From Flavobacterium reichenbachii (GTDB taxonomy: Bacteria > Bacteroidota > Bacteroidia > Flavobacteriales > Flavobacteriaceae), in contig NZ_MUHF01000011.1 of assembly GCF_002217435.1 (NCBI RefSeq), positions 1 through 64,000 on the forward strand: a stretch of 64,000 nt of DNA, read 5' to 3'. The position numbers were made by a program, and so were the translations under genes. Of the stretch, positions 35,416 to 45,275 are shown in pieces. Position 1 is the first letter of the stretch. The number at the start of each line of letters is the position of its first letter. The notes under the pieces were generated by a model. That model ran no database searches, was not told where the DNA came from, and worked only from the letters and a program-made list of their open reading frames with translations.

Positions 35416-38400
35416 TTAATTTTTTATAGCTTTAGTTCTTACCTTTTTTCCATCAACTCCTGTCTCTATTATGTAGACACCCTGAGCTATATTTGGAGAA
35501 ATCGAAATCACATTTCTGCCACTTTCGATAATCGTCTTTTGGCTGAATACCAATTGACCGGTTACAGAATAAAGCTGCACATTTACTTCCTGCTTTTTGT
35601 CTGCATTAAGCTCTATGTTTAACGTCGTTGTAAAAGGATTTGGATAAATGCTGTTTTCGCTTTTTGAAACTTCTTCTAAAATAACTGGATCAGCAATTGT
35701 TCCTAGTACATTATTACCTTTAAAGACGAACGATTTAGAGGTGTCTTTTTTAGAAAATCCATCTCCCAGAGTAAATGACAACTCTTCTGTATCTTCACCA
35801 AAAATGGTTATGAAACTCAGCTCTTTTCCATTGATCATCTGATTTCTTGAAGCTCCTTTTAAAACTCCTTTCGAATCATATACAAACAATTCATCAAATC
35901 CTTTTGGAAGTAAAACAACTGCATTCATGTTTTGTGAATACTGTTTGAATTCTGATGCGATTGTTTCCTGTTGGCTGTTAGAAGCAGATTTTCCTGTTTT
36001 GCTTTTCTCTAAATTATCTGGATACTTAAAAGTTTGTTCTTTACTTGATTTAATCATGTAGCCTTTACCGGCTTCTAAGTATTTTAAAGTTCCGTTCCAT
36101 CCAATGATAGGATCATAGATCGCAAACAAATTTTGAGATTTAATAACATCTCCGTCAGCAGCATCAAAATAAGCCAAAGCTTCATTTGTAGTTTGGTTAG
36201 ATGCTAAAGGATAAGCAAGCCAGTTCCAGTTTTCTTTAATTGGAAAACTCCATGTTGCCACATCTACACTTTTTCCTTTAATTTTTAATGTCTGTTCTTC
36301 TGTTACATTTATTTTGTACATTTTAGAAGAAGAAAGTCCTCCGTTTGCACTTATAGTACCAGACCATCTGCTGTTTGCAGGATTTGAATTATCTTTAAAA
36401 TAAGTATCCAGCAATGCAGGAGAATGACTTAAAATACGGTTAGAAGTTTCTAATTTTAAATTCTTCGTTAATGCATTTAAATCTGTAAAATTTTCGTCAT
36501 TGGTATTTAAAGAAATCCATGTCCATCCTCTATTCAGTTTAATTTCTTGTTCTGCCAAGCCTGAGTTTATAAATATATAAGGTTTGCTTAAAGTTCCTAA
36601 TACTTCGTTGTCCATAAAAGTAACAGATGGATTAGACTCAATAGAAGCTTCTAAAATTTTACCTTGAGAGGCATCCCAAATTTTAAATTTCAGATTTTCA
36701 CCAGAATTTGTATTGCTGTAAACCGTTAAAAAGGCAAAATATTCCTTATAAGCGTCATTATATACGAGCTTTACAGATCCTCTAACTTCTTCATTATAAA
36801 AAGCAGCAATTTTATCATAAGAATCAACAGACAGTACGCCGTCAACTTTTATTTTTCCAATGATATTCATACTGTAATCAAAATGAGTCGGATCCACATT
36901 CCAATTAGGTTCTGGAGCTAATACTCTTAATTTAACCTGTAATTTTTGATCGTAGCCAAAATCAGTCTGTAAATATAAATTCTCCAGATATTCTCCTATA
37001 GCGACGTTTTCATCTAATACTGCTTTAATAGTTGTTTTGCTATTAGGATCAATTGATCCGGTTGTTTTACTTAAACTTAACCAGCTTGGTACATTATTAA
37101 TCGTATAAGGCTGTTGTTTTCCTCCTTTGTTAACCAATGTAATTTCAAAAGTTTTGGTTTCACCGCTATTCTTTGTAAGGTCTACAATCTCATTATATCC
37201 TTCGGCAAACCAGCTCACTTCATTACGGTTAACATAAGCTGTCCAGGTAACCGGAGATTCCTGCATATTATTGGCACTGTCAAACATTCTGTGCACGGTA
37301 ATATCTAAGATTTGTCCTTCTAATGATGCCCAATCTGTAATAACTGGTGCGATAATCATCTCGCCGTCTTTAATAACATTTGTGGTCACAAATTTAACCA
37401 GCTGACGTTCTGGTTTTATCGCCGGAGCATCATTTGAATAATTTACAGTACCACTGCTTAAAACTGCGTTGTTTACCACTACTGTCTGATTTGCATCTGC
37501 ATGATAATATCTTGGTCCGTTTGCTGTAACTGGATCCGGAACATTCATTCGGGAGTATAACAACAATCCGATGCTTTCTACATCTACTTCATTATAACTG
37601 TCTCTGTTTATTTGTTCGACATTACGAAGTGTATTCCACAAACGGAATTCGTCTATTTTACCTGTAAAAGTACGGTCAACTGTTTCTTTACCCGAAAGAT
37701 CTTTTGCTCCTCTTGCTCCAAGCCAAATTTTATTTCCAGAGAAACCTCCAATGGCTGTCATCACGTTTGAAGATACTAATTTTGTATCTACATAAGTTCG
37801 TAACGATCCTGTTCTATTGAACAATAAAGTGACATGATGCCATGCATTATCAGAAAGTGCGTTTGTTGTTAAGGCATACGACTGGCCTTCGCTTTTCAAC
37901 AAAAGATTACCAGAAGTATTCATGTCAACAGACCATTTATTAGATAAGCCATTGCTTTGAATAACATCTGTTCCGTCTCCTTTTCCGTTTGAGAATATAG
38001 TTGCTTCCTGCGAAGTTCCTGTTTTAATCCAAAACTCCATAGTAGCGTCCATTTCTTTAGTTAGCTGAACAAAATTAACATTGTCCATAACTAGATATTG
38101 TCCGTTATTCAAGTCATAGGAAGTTCCTTTCGGTTTAATATCCCACGAAGCATTTACAGTTGCATGTTTAAATCTGGCCAAATCTTTTGCTAAAGCATCT
38201 CTTCCTTCATTCATTGGCCAATAACCAGCCAGATTAGCTTCATTGCCTATTAATTTAGCATACATTTTTGCATAAGATTCTTCTCTGCTTACTGTTTTAT
38301 TCCATAAACGAAGATCATGCAAGTTTCCGGCAAATGTATTTCCTCCAACTACCAAAACATTATTATTGGCAAGTTGTGCATTTGCTTTACCGCTTTTAGA

Positions 38401-41400
38401 ACCAATTTCAGTATCATCTTCAAAAATTCTGTAATCACCGTTACTGCTGTTATATGTAAAAGCATAGTGATGGAATAAATTATCGTTTTTGAATCCTCCT
38501 TGTACGGTAATATCTCCTAAGGTAAAGGAAATGTTCCCGCTGTTTAATCCGATATTTAAACCGCCGTCCTGCGAAATGATAGAAGCGCTTGAAGCTTTGG
38601 TTTCATTATTCAACCAGAATTCAAGACTTAAATTTCCTGAACTAATTTTAGGATTGTTGATTACTGCGGTATTACCGTTTCCTTCAAAATGTAAACTTAC
38701 ATTGTGATCGATTTTTAACTGATTCGTCTGTCCTTTTATTTCGATTGTGCTTACTGCCGGATTGTAAAAGATATTTTCGTTAAAACTTACTTTTAAATCT
38801 TCGCCCGCACTCAAAATACCATTTGTTGGCAGAGGTGTGCCAAATAACTGAGGCGCACTTAAATCAACAAGTCCAGAAATAATTTCAGAAATAAATTCTG
38901 TATTATTTGTACAAGTACTTCTGGCTCTAATTTGATAGTTCCCATTTGATAACTTTAAAGATGCGATATCAAAATTGTAAGTTAAACTCACTGCTGCACC
39001 TATAGATGAAATTTGAGTTTCATTATTTTTTACTGCTTCATCATAAAATTCAGGAGTACCGTAATACGTATGCAGACGAATCCAGTTTGGACTTGTGGCT
39101 AGTTTATACTCCAAATCAATTTTCTTGAAACTTTTAAACTTGGTGTTATAGCCCGTTAAATTTATTGCTAACGGTTTAGTTGATCCATCTGTATTAAAAG
39201 CTTTCTCTCTATTGTACACCCAGTTGTTTAATGGTGCGCTTACTGTTACGCTGGAACATGAAGGAACGAAACTGGCCGAAATAAATACTTCTGAACTTAC
39301 ATCTTCTCCGTCGCATAATGACTGAAGTCTGATTTTTATGTCCTTATAATCATAAATATCCGAAATAGATTTACCTAAAGTCAGTTTGTAAATAACTTCT
39401 TTTCCATAAGGCACGTGAACAATTGTACCATTTGGTTCGATATTAATTACAGCATTACTTGGATTTGTAGTATTATCGACTACTAATAAAAAGTTAGTAT
39501 CAATTCCTGCTGCACTATTATTGGTAAGCTTTAATTCAAACTCAGCATTTTTATTTTCCGAAACATTACTAATATCATTATCCGTAACAGTAAGTACAGG
39601 AACTTCTACTTTCTGAGTACCAAAATTTAATGATTCACGTTTGTTTTCAGCCAGCTCTTCGATTACTTCAGCAGTATCACTGTAACTTGCTTTATTGTAA
39701 AAAATCGTCTTATCCTCTGTTTCATGCGGACATGATGTTTTACCTCCCTGCGTGATGAATATAGGGCCGTTACCATCAAATGCATCGACTACATTTACAC
39801 TTAAAAAGTTCGCAGCATCATTGTCTTTAATGGTGTAACTTATGTTAGTTGTAGTAGTCTCTTCTTTTGACAGCGAAGAATTAATATCCTGCTGAAAAAA
39901 TGCATTTGTAGTTGTTATAATCCCTACATTATTGACCTGAAAGCCCAGTTTTAATGCCAGCGACTCGTCTATTACAAGGTTGTATGAATAAGAATCTGTG
40001 TCAATAACACTAGTCTCTACAGTTTGGGTATAAGATCCTAAACCTGCATCAAACGAAATGTTTTTCTGGAAATTTTCGTCTAATAAGCCTTTAATTTCAT
40101 TAGACTGATTAAGCTGATTAGTCAGTTTTTGTTTGGCCACAGGATCATTTACCTCATTATAAACGCTGTTAATTTTACTTTTAAAATTGTTTATAACAGT
40201 TGTTAAACCTGCTTTGTATGCTTCGGGAGTGTTTTTTGCTGCATATTTAGCTTTTTCATTATCTAAAATTATCTTTCTCCAAAGTCTTATCTTTTCAGCA
40301 TATTGCTTTCTTTTATTTACATTTTCTGTTGAATTTGAATCTGGTCCATTCAAATTATTTGTAATAAAAAGTTCATATTCTGGTATTAACACATTTAAAA
40401 TATGTTTTTGCGAATACATAAAAGTAGTTGGACTGGTGCGATTATTAAACATTAAAGCCTTTTGCTTACTTACATAAACCGGATTTAAAGCCGTTCCCAG
40501 ATTTACATAAGCTCCATTTGGAATAGTACTTGAAACTTCAACATTATCAAAAGAACCATAAAATACATTTTTAGAATTCCCTATATACAAATCTCCATCA
40601 GACCCCACATAATCTGCAGCGTCACTGGTTGATATTGCTTTATTAAAAGTATAGGTGCTCGTAATGGTTTTACCGTCAGAAGAGGTATTATTAAGACCAA
40701 CACCAACGTCACCACCATTTACTACTTCTGATTCTGTTTCTGGTGTAGGAACAATACCACCACTGATTACAAATTTGATTCCGGAGTTGATATTTACATT
40801 TTGGGTAAAACCTTCCTGATGCGCCAAAGATGCCTCTGATGTAAATGAAATACTTTGTCCTTTCTCTATCGTTGCAGAACTGTTTGATCCCGGCGGGTCT
40901 CTCAAAATTATAGCAGGAACATCTGGAGCTTCTGTAACAAAAGTCTGGCTTCCGTCTGATGCACCACCTAAAATAATTCCGGTATCATTAAAATTCTCAA
41001 CCAGATAATCGACTTCATTTAATCGATATTTCAAACTGCTTTTTATTTCAAAAGGCGACGTAACAGAAGGAACTCCGCCTTTAAATGCGTATGTTAAAGT
41101 ATTGCCTTCTGCTGTAATTGTTTCTGAATTCGGCAAAGCTAAATTATTAGTTTTTACCAATTCTCCATCTGTTACGGGTACTTTAACTTCGACAGCACTT
41201 CCTGAATCATTATTGGTGTAACGTTCAAAACGATTCATTACAATTTTATACGCCATAAACTGCGTATAAATTGGTTTTGCAAAATTTTCTGTAGATATTT
41301 TTGTTCCTCCAACGTCAACAGTCTTATCAGAAGTCTGCTCGATTACCTGCAATACCGGAGTTGATCTATAGGTAAAACTTTTCTCGTAATGGTACGGTTT

Positions 41401-43935
41401 CCCTGTTAATGTTTTATCTACATTATTTTCTTTATACTTAAATTCCGGCGTTTTAACAGCTGGTATTTGCGCGAAATCAAATGTTTCTGTAGTCCCTGTT
41501 TTTAATAAAGAAATGCTGTTATTGGTTTTAATTACCAAATCATTAGCTTCCAGATTATATTTTAAAGGCATTACCGTAATTCTGTATTCTCCCGACTTGT
41601 CATTAGTAGTATAACTATACTTTGTATAATGGGTGACATTGGCTCCTACTGGTGCATATCCTAAAGTAAAACCAGCTGTACCAATGTTGTTTTTAGCGCT
41701 GACTTCAAGATTTTTTGTAATTCCAGAGTCTACAATGCTTTTTATTACTGCACCTTCACCTCCAAAACCAATAGGTTTTTCTGCCTCTACAGAACCTCCC
41801 ACAACTTTACCAACAACAGTAACTTTAGTAGTGTCTATAAAATAAACCGGCTCATTAGAATCTTCAAAAAACTCTTTAAATTCACTTGTAGATGCCGGAA
41901 AACGTCCATTATAAACAAATTGATGTCCGTCTTTTTTTATTGTGATATAATGCTTTCCAATAGGGACACTTATATCAAAATACCCTTTATCATCTGTAAC
42001 CACCGGAATATTATTGGCATCGAGCACAATATTTCCGTCAATATATACATTTGCTCCTACTGTATTAATTTCAGCATAGCGATCTAAAAAATCATCAGAT
42101 GGGCTTTCCAGTTTTCCACCATTTTTCCAGTATTTCCCTTTAGGAAATTTTTCTCCGTTGACTTCATAGTAGTTATATCCTTCATCCAGAATATTAGCTC
42201 CGCCATCAATCCATACATCATTTTTATTTTCAGTTTTTATACCATCTATCTCTCCATAAGATTTAAAAATTCCTCTTGTATCAAATGCTACGATACCTTT
42301 AAAACTAAACGAAGATTGGTCGATAAAATCAATTTTGTTCACGACTTCAGAACCTTGTCCTAAATAAACCAGCTGCTGATTAGCTTCAAATTTATGCTGA
42401 CCGTACATTGGCGTAATGTTATACGATTCTCCTGTACCGGAATATTGTATCGCACTAATCTGATAATTTCCTTTACTGTCTGTTACACCTAAAACACCCA
42501 ATTGAGATGTGGTTGGATAATTATCTGCTTCTGGAGCCCATACAACTTTATTGGCAGCTGCTGTACTGGTATCCCAAAGTTTACCGTGGTTTTCGTTATA
42601 ATTAAATCCGTTACGAGATAAATCATAAGCATAGCTTCCTGCTTTTTCATTTGCTCTTAGATACGTGACCATTCTGGCATCGTTACCGCTTATGAATCTT
42701 GAATAGTCTGTTCTAATTACAGCAGATTCTAATGCCGCTTTCCAAATTCTTATTTCATCGATATAACTAGATTTTCCTCCTCCAACTTTAGCATTATCCC
42801 AAGTCACACCAGAAAGTTTTGTTGTGCCTGCAGGAATTGCTGCCTCAAAATAAGGAGCTTTGTAAGTTGCATCAACACCTTTCAATTTGCTGTCAGTTTC
42901 TGTTACGTAAGCTTGTGTAATCTGTCTTCCGTTAACATATAATAGGGGAGTCTGATTGTCATTAATTACTACAGAAAAGTGAACGAAAGATTTATTAAAG
43001 TCTGAAACAGGTACAAGTAAATCATTTCCTCTCGAGTTTAAATTACCAGAAGGGAAATAATTCTTTAATACATATTTGTTTCCGCCAATATTAACCTCTA
43101 TTGATTTAGCAACCGGATTTAACTTCACTGTAATATCAAGGTTATCAGCACTTTTAGAACTAGAGATATTTAACAATCTAATAGCAGCTTCAGAATCACT
43201 TGCATAAGCTCCATTTGGTTTTACCCATGCCTGAAAAGTTGCCGAATTCGAAATTGTTGTACTTAAATCTTTAATATCTACAAAACCCAAAGCAGGAATA
43301 CTCAAACCACTTCCTTTTGAACTATCACTACCGCTTGGAGTTGCTGTAACTACAACATCTTTTACAGGGTTTCCGCCTTTATAACTAATATTACCCGTTA
43401 CAACAGCTGTAGGATTTCTGTATCCTATACCCGTAATATAAGTACTATACAATTCAGGAACTGAACTAACTCCTTGTGCTTCTACTTTATATTCGTACAG
43501 AACGCCTCCTTCTACATATTTATCTTCGTAAGTTGTTTCGGTGGCAGAAAGACCAACTACTAAATTGTATGGTAGATTTCCGGCTTCTGTATAAACTCTT
43601 CTGTATATTTTTATACTTTTTGCCAGATTTTGATTGGCCCTTAAATCCCAAGTAATTAAAACTTTATCTCCATAAAAACCTTTTGAAACACTAAAAGATT
43701 CTTCTGCAAAAGTTTTATACAAATACAAAGTACTCCACGGAAAACGAATATCCGCAGGATTTGTAACTCTTACTCCACTTTTATTTTGTCCCAAAAAAGG
43801 AAGACCAACCTGGATATTAAAACCATTTTTTTGAATAGCCTGTGATACGGGTACTATTTTAGCTCCACTCGTATTTTGAGCATAAAGTCCCGCTCCCAGA
43901 ACAAACATTCCGAGAACCGCAATTATTTTTCTCAT
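35416..43935 (-). CDS. 2839-residue LamG-domain surface protein with T9SS type A tail
   Basis: A signal peptide (MRKIIAVLGMFVLGAGLYA) precedes a fibronectin-like region (about 60-165) and a LamG/concanavalin-like domain (about 205-400; FQAWVKPNG, DEIRIWKAALE). Carboxypeptidase-regulatory-like domains follow (about 180-200 and 625-680). Two further LamG domains lie at about 1745-1880 (LEFWLNNETK, LHDLRLWNKTV) and 1945-2110 (MEFWIKTGT, IDEFRLWNTLRN). A BACON-like domain (about 2245-2340) and the PNWxV domain (about 2340-2450) come next. The C-terminus (about 2758-2839) is a T9SS type A sorting domain (IYPNPFTTTLNIEL, GVYIIETGVDGKKVRTKAI). By family it is exported by T9SS and attached to the surface, probably for glycan or substrate binding. 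It is the main product of a four-gene operon. Confidence 0.9.
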   Translation of the reverse strand: MRKIIAVLGMFVLGAGLYAQNTSGAKIVPVSQAIQKNGFNIQVGLPFLGQNKSGVRVTNPADIRFPWSTLYLYKTFAEESFSVSKGFYGDKVLITWDLRANQNLAKSIKIYRRVYTEAGNLPYNLVVGLSATETTYEDKYVEGGVLYEYKVEAQGVSSVPELYSTYITGIGYRNPTAVVTGNISYKGGNPVKDVVVTATPSGSDSSKGSGLSIPALGFVDIKDLSTTISNSATFQAWVKPNGAYASDSEAAIRLLNISSSKSADNLDITVKLNPVAKSIEVNIGGNKYVLKNYFPSGNLNSRGNDLLVPVSDFNKSFVHFSVVINDNQTPLLYVNGRQITQAYVTETDSKLKGVDATYKAPYFEAAIPAGTTKLSGVTWDNAKVGGGKSSYIDEIRIWKAALESAVIRTDYSRFISGNDARMVTYLRANEKAGSYAYDLSRNGFNYNENHGKLWDTSTAAANKVVWAPEADNYPTTSQLGVLGVTDSKGNYQISAIQYSGTGESYNITPMYGQHKFEANQQLVYLGQGSEVVNKIDFIDQSSFSFKGIVAFDTRGIFKSYGEIDGIKTENKNDVWIDGGANILDEGYNYYEVNGEKFPKGKYWKNGGKLESPSDDFLDRYAEINTVGANVYIDGNIVLDANNIPVVTDDKGYFDISVPIGKHYITIKKDGHQFVYNGRFPASTSEFKEFFEDSNEPVYFIDTTKVTVVGKVVGGSVEAEKPIGFGGEGAVIKSIVDSGITKNLEVSAKNNIGTAGFTLGYAPVGANVTHYTKYSYTTNDKSGEYRITVMPLKYNLEANDLVIKTNNSISLLKTGTTETFDFAQIPAVKTPEFKYKENNVDKTLTGKPYHYEKSFTYRSTPVLQVIEQTSDKTVDVGGTKISTENFAKPIYTQFMAYKIVMNRFERYTNNDSGSAVEVKVPVTDGELVKTNNLALPNSETITAEGNTLTYAFKGGVPSVTSPFEIKSSLKYRLNEVDYLVENFNDTGIILGGASDGSQTFVTEAPDVPAIILRDPPGSNSSATIEKGQSISFTSEASLAHQEGFTQNVNINSGIKFVISGGIVPTPETESEVVNGGDVGVGLNNTSSDGKTITSTYTFNKAISTSDAADYVGSDGDLYIGNSKNVFYGSFDNVEVSSTIPNGAYVNLGTALNPVYVSKQKALMFNNRTSPTTFMYSQKHILNVLIPEYELFITNNLNGPDSNSTENVNKRKQYAEKIRLWRKIILDNEKAKYAAKNTPEAYKAGLTTVINNFKSKINSVYNEVNDPVAKQKLTNQLNQSNEIKGLLDENFQKNISFDAGLGSYTQTVETSVIDTDSYSYNLVIDESLALKLGFQVNNVGIITTTNAFFQQDINSSLSKEETTTTNISYTIKDNDAANFLSVNVVDAFDGNGPIFITQGGKTSCPHETEDKTIFYNKASYSDTAEVIEELAENKRESLNFGTQKVEVPVLTVTDNDISNVSENKNAEFELKLTNNSAAGIDTNFLLVVDNTTNPSNAVINIEPNGTIVHVPYGKEVIYKLTLGKSISDIYDYKDIKIRLQSLCDGEDVSSEVFISASFVPSCSSVTVSAPLNNWVYNREKAFNTDGSTKPLAINLTGYNTKFKSFKKIDLEYKLATSPNWIRLHTYYGTPEFYDEAVKNNETQISSIGAAVSLTYNFDIASLKLSNGNYQIRARSTCTNNTEFISEIISGLVDLSAPQLFGTPLPTNGILSAGEDLKVSFNENIFYNPAVSTIEIKGQTNQLKIDHNVSLHFEGNGNTAVINNPKISSGNLSLEFWLNNETKASSASIISQDGGLNIGLNSGNISFTLGDITVQGGFKNDNLFHHYAFTYNSSNGDYRIFEDDTEIGSKSGKANAQLANNNVLVVGGNTFAGNLHDLRLWNKTVSREESYAKMYAKLIGNEANLAGYWPMNEGRDALAKDLARFKHATVNASWDIKPKGTSYDLNNGQYLVMDNVNFVQLTKEMDATMEFWIKTGTSQEATIFSNGKGDGTDVIQSNGLSNKWSVDMNTSGNLLLKSEGQSYALTTNALSDNAWHHVTLLFNRTGSLRTYVDTKLVSSNVMTAIGGFSGNKIWLGARGAKDLSGKETVDRTFTGKIDEFRLWNTLRNVEQINRDSYNEVDVESIGLLLYSRMNVPDPVTANGPRYYHADANQTVVVNNAVLSSGTVNYSNDAPAIKPERQLVKFVTTNVIKDGEMIIAPVITDWASLEGQILDITVHRMFDSANNMQESPVTWTAYVNRNEVSWFAEGYNEIVDLTKNSGETKTFEITLVNKGGKQQPYTINNVPSWLSLSKTTGSIDPNSKTTIKAVLDENVAIGEYLENLYLQTDFGYDQKLQVKLRVLAPEPNWNVDPTHFDYSMNIIGKIKVDGVLSVDSYDKIAAFYNEEVRGSVKLVYNDAYKEYFAFLTVYSNTNSGENLKFKIWDASQGKILEASIESNPSVTFMDNEVLGTLSKPYIFINSGLAEQEIKLNRGWTWISLNTNDENFTDLNALTKNLKLETSNRILSHSPALLDTYFKDNSNPANSRWSGTISANGGLSSSKMYKINVTEEQTLKIKGKSVDVATWSFPIKENWNWLAYPLASNQTTNEALAYFDAADGDVIKSQNLFAIYDPIIGWNGTLKYLEAGKGYMIKSSKEQTFKYPDNLEKSKTGKSASNSQQETIASEFKQYSQNMNAVVLLPKGFDELFVYDSKGVLKGASRNQMINGKELSFITIFGEDTEELSFTLGDGFSKKDTSKSFVFKGNNVLGTIADPVILEEVSKSENSIYPNPFTTTLNIELNADKKQEVNVQLYSVTGQLVFSQKTIIESGRNVISISPNIAQGVYIIETGVDGKKVRTKAIKN

Positions 43936-43945
43936 AATTACAGCT

Positions 43946-44830
43946 TTATAATTTAATGATATAGTTTACACCATAACTAACTGGTCTTGTTTCTGAACCT
44001 CCAAAATCAGCCGTTGAGCCACTTATATTATGTGTATGATTACCAGCATCTAGTACTGTTGCTGCAGAAGCGATATCGGGCTGACCAACATTGTCATCTG
44101 TTTGAATAGCTGTATACTTTCCTGTCATACTTAAAAGTTGATCATAATTTCCATTTTTATGGTTATGATTACCAGCGGTTTCGGTAGTTAGTGTACCTTT
44201 ACCATGTAAATGGCTTTTTAAACTTTCATCTTGTGTTGCTTTTAAAAGAGGTCCAGCCTGATTATTTACAGTATTGGTTCCTGTACCTCTTAAAAACATA
44301 CCCTGCAGGTTAGGAGCGTTATTTCCTACCATAGCAATCAAAGCTGTAGCGGTAGTTGGCAGTGGTGCTCCGTTACAAAGTGCCCATCCATCTGGAGCAG
44401 CAGTACCAATAAAAGGCATAATTGAACCTGTTGGAACACCGTTATTAGCAGAAATCGCATAAGGTACATGTCGCAGTTTTTCATCAGAAATAACTTCTGC
44501 GCCTTTTTGAATTCTAAGATAAGCGACATTATTCGCAAACAAACTACTATTAACCGATCCTGAATCAATTACATCAGAAAAAACTCCAAATACATCAGTT
44601 GTTAAATTTTTGTTGGTCGTGTAAATAACTTTTTCACTTTTTGAAGGATCTTGATAATAAAGTGTAAATGTAAAATTAATCGTCTGATTTGCTAACGCAG
44701 TATTGCTGGCATCCCTGGCAATACCCTGTACCGCTATTCCTGATTCAGTGAATGAACTTTGAGCGTAATTTGAGATTGTTGCACAGAAAAAACACAACAT
44801 TAAAAGTAATTTTGATTTCATAGATATCAT
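43946..44830 (-). CDS. Exported tail-collar-domain protein
   Basis: 294 residues; an internal ATG at 44821 (MKSKLLLMLCFFCATISNYA) gives the cleaner signal peptide. The N-terminal half (QGIARDASNTALANQTINFTFTLY, DEKLRHVPYAISAN) is typical of Bacteroidota fibre-like proteins. The C-terminal half is a phage tail-collar domain (TGSIMPFIGTAAPDGWALCNG, NLQGMFLRGTGT, HSHxH-like GNHNHKNGN and GNHTHNISG, ending VNYIIKL). Such domains form trimeric fibre tips. The gene is 10 bp upstream of the giant LamG gene, so it is co-expressed with it. A phage origin is not needed, because free-standing collar proteins are common in this phylum. Confidence 0.82.
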   Translation of the reverse strand: MISMKSKLLLMLCFFCATISNYAQSSFTESGIAVQGIARDASNTALANQTINFTFTLYYQDPSKSEKVIYTTNKNLTTDVFGVFSDVIDSGSVNSSLFANNVAYLRIQKGAEVISDEKLRHVPYAISANNGVPTGSIMPFIGTAAPDGWALCNGAPLPTTATALIAMVGNNAPNLQGMFLRGTGTNTVNNQAGPLLKATQDESLKSHLHGKGTLTTETAGNHNHKNGNYDQLLSMTGKYTAIQTDDNVGQPDIASAATVLDAGNHTHNISGSTADFGGSETRPVSYGVNYIIKL

Positions 44831-45275
44831 TTAAAAAATTAATAATTTGGACTGGTAAAAGATGTTTTTAGCATCTTATAATAAATGCCGAATTTATTTT
44901 AAAATAATTACTTTATTAAATAATAGGTAGAGACAAAACGAGGACAAATTAGTGTTTCCAAATTCACAAAAAACTAATTTACAAACACTTCGAAAAACCG
45001 GTCTTAGTTCCTTTTATAAAAACTGTTTTTAAACAAAAACTCCACACTCAATGTTTGAATGGTCATCAGCAATTCATGATCATTTCTCCAATTAAAGATG
45101 ATTCTTCAAATTCAATTTAATCATTCGATATCTGTACTACAAATTGTAATTGTAGTAATAAGAAGACTTTTTTTGAAACTTTTTTCTTGCTTTTTGTTAA
45201 GATTTCTGTTGATTTTTTTTTAGTTAAACCATTTATTTTATAGTTTAGCAACTTAAAATAAGCCCCTTTTCCAAA
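44831..45275. promoter_or_regulatory. Divergent control region of the T9SS operon and the TPR-HTH regulator
   Basis: The 445-bp A/T-rich gap has no gene. TACTACAA (45135-45142) and TTGTAGTA (45150-45157) form an inverted repeat with a 7-bp spacer, a good candidate operator. A canonical TAnnTTTG box was not found for either gene. The regulator encoded to the right may act here, but this is inference. Confidence 0.45.

Noticed and set aside
43946..44830. Prophage interpretation of the tail-collar protein
   Set aside because: No other phage structural, packaging or lysis genes are nearby, and the protein has a signal peptide and sits in a T9SS operon.
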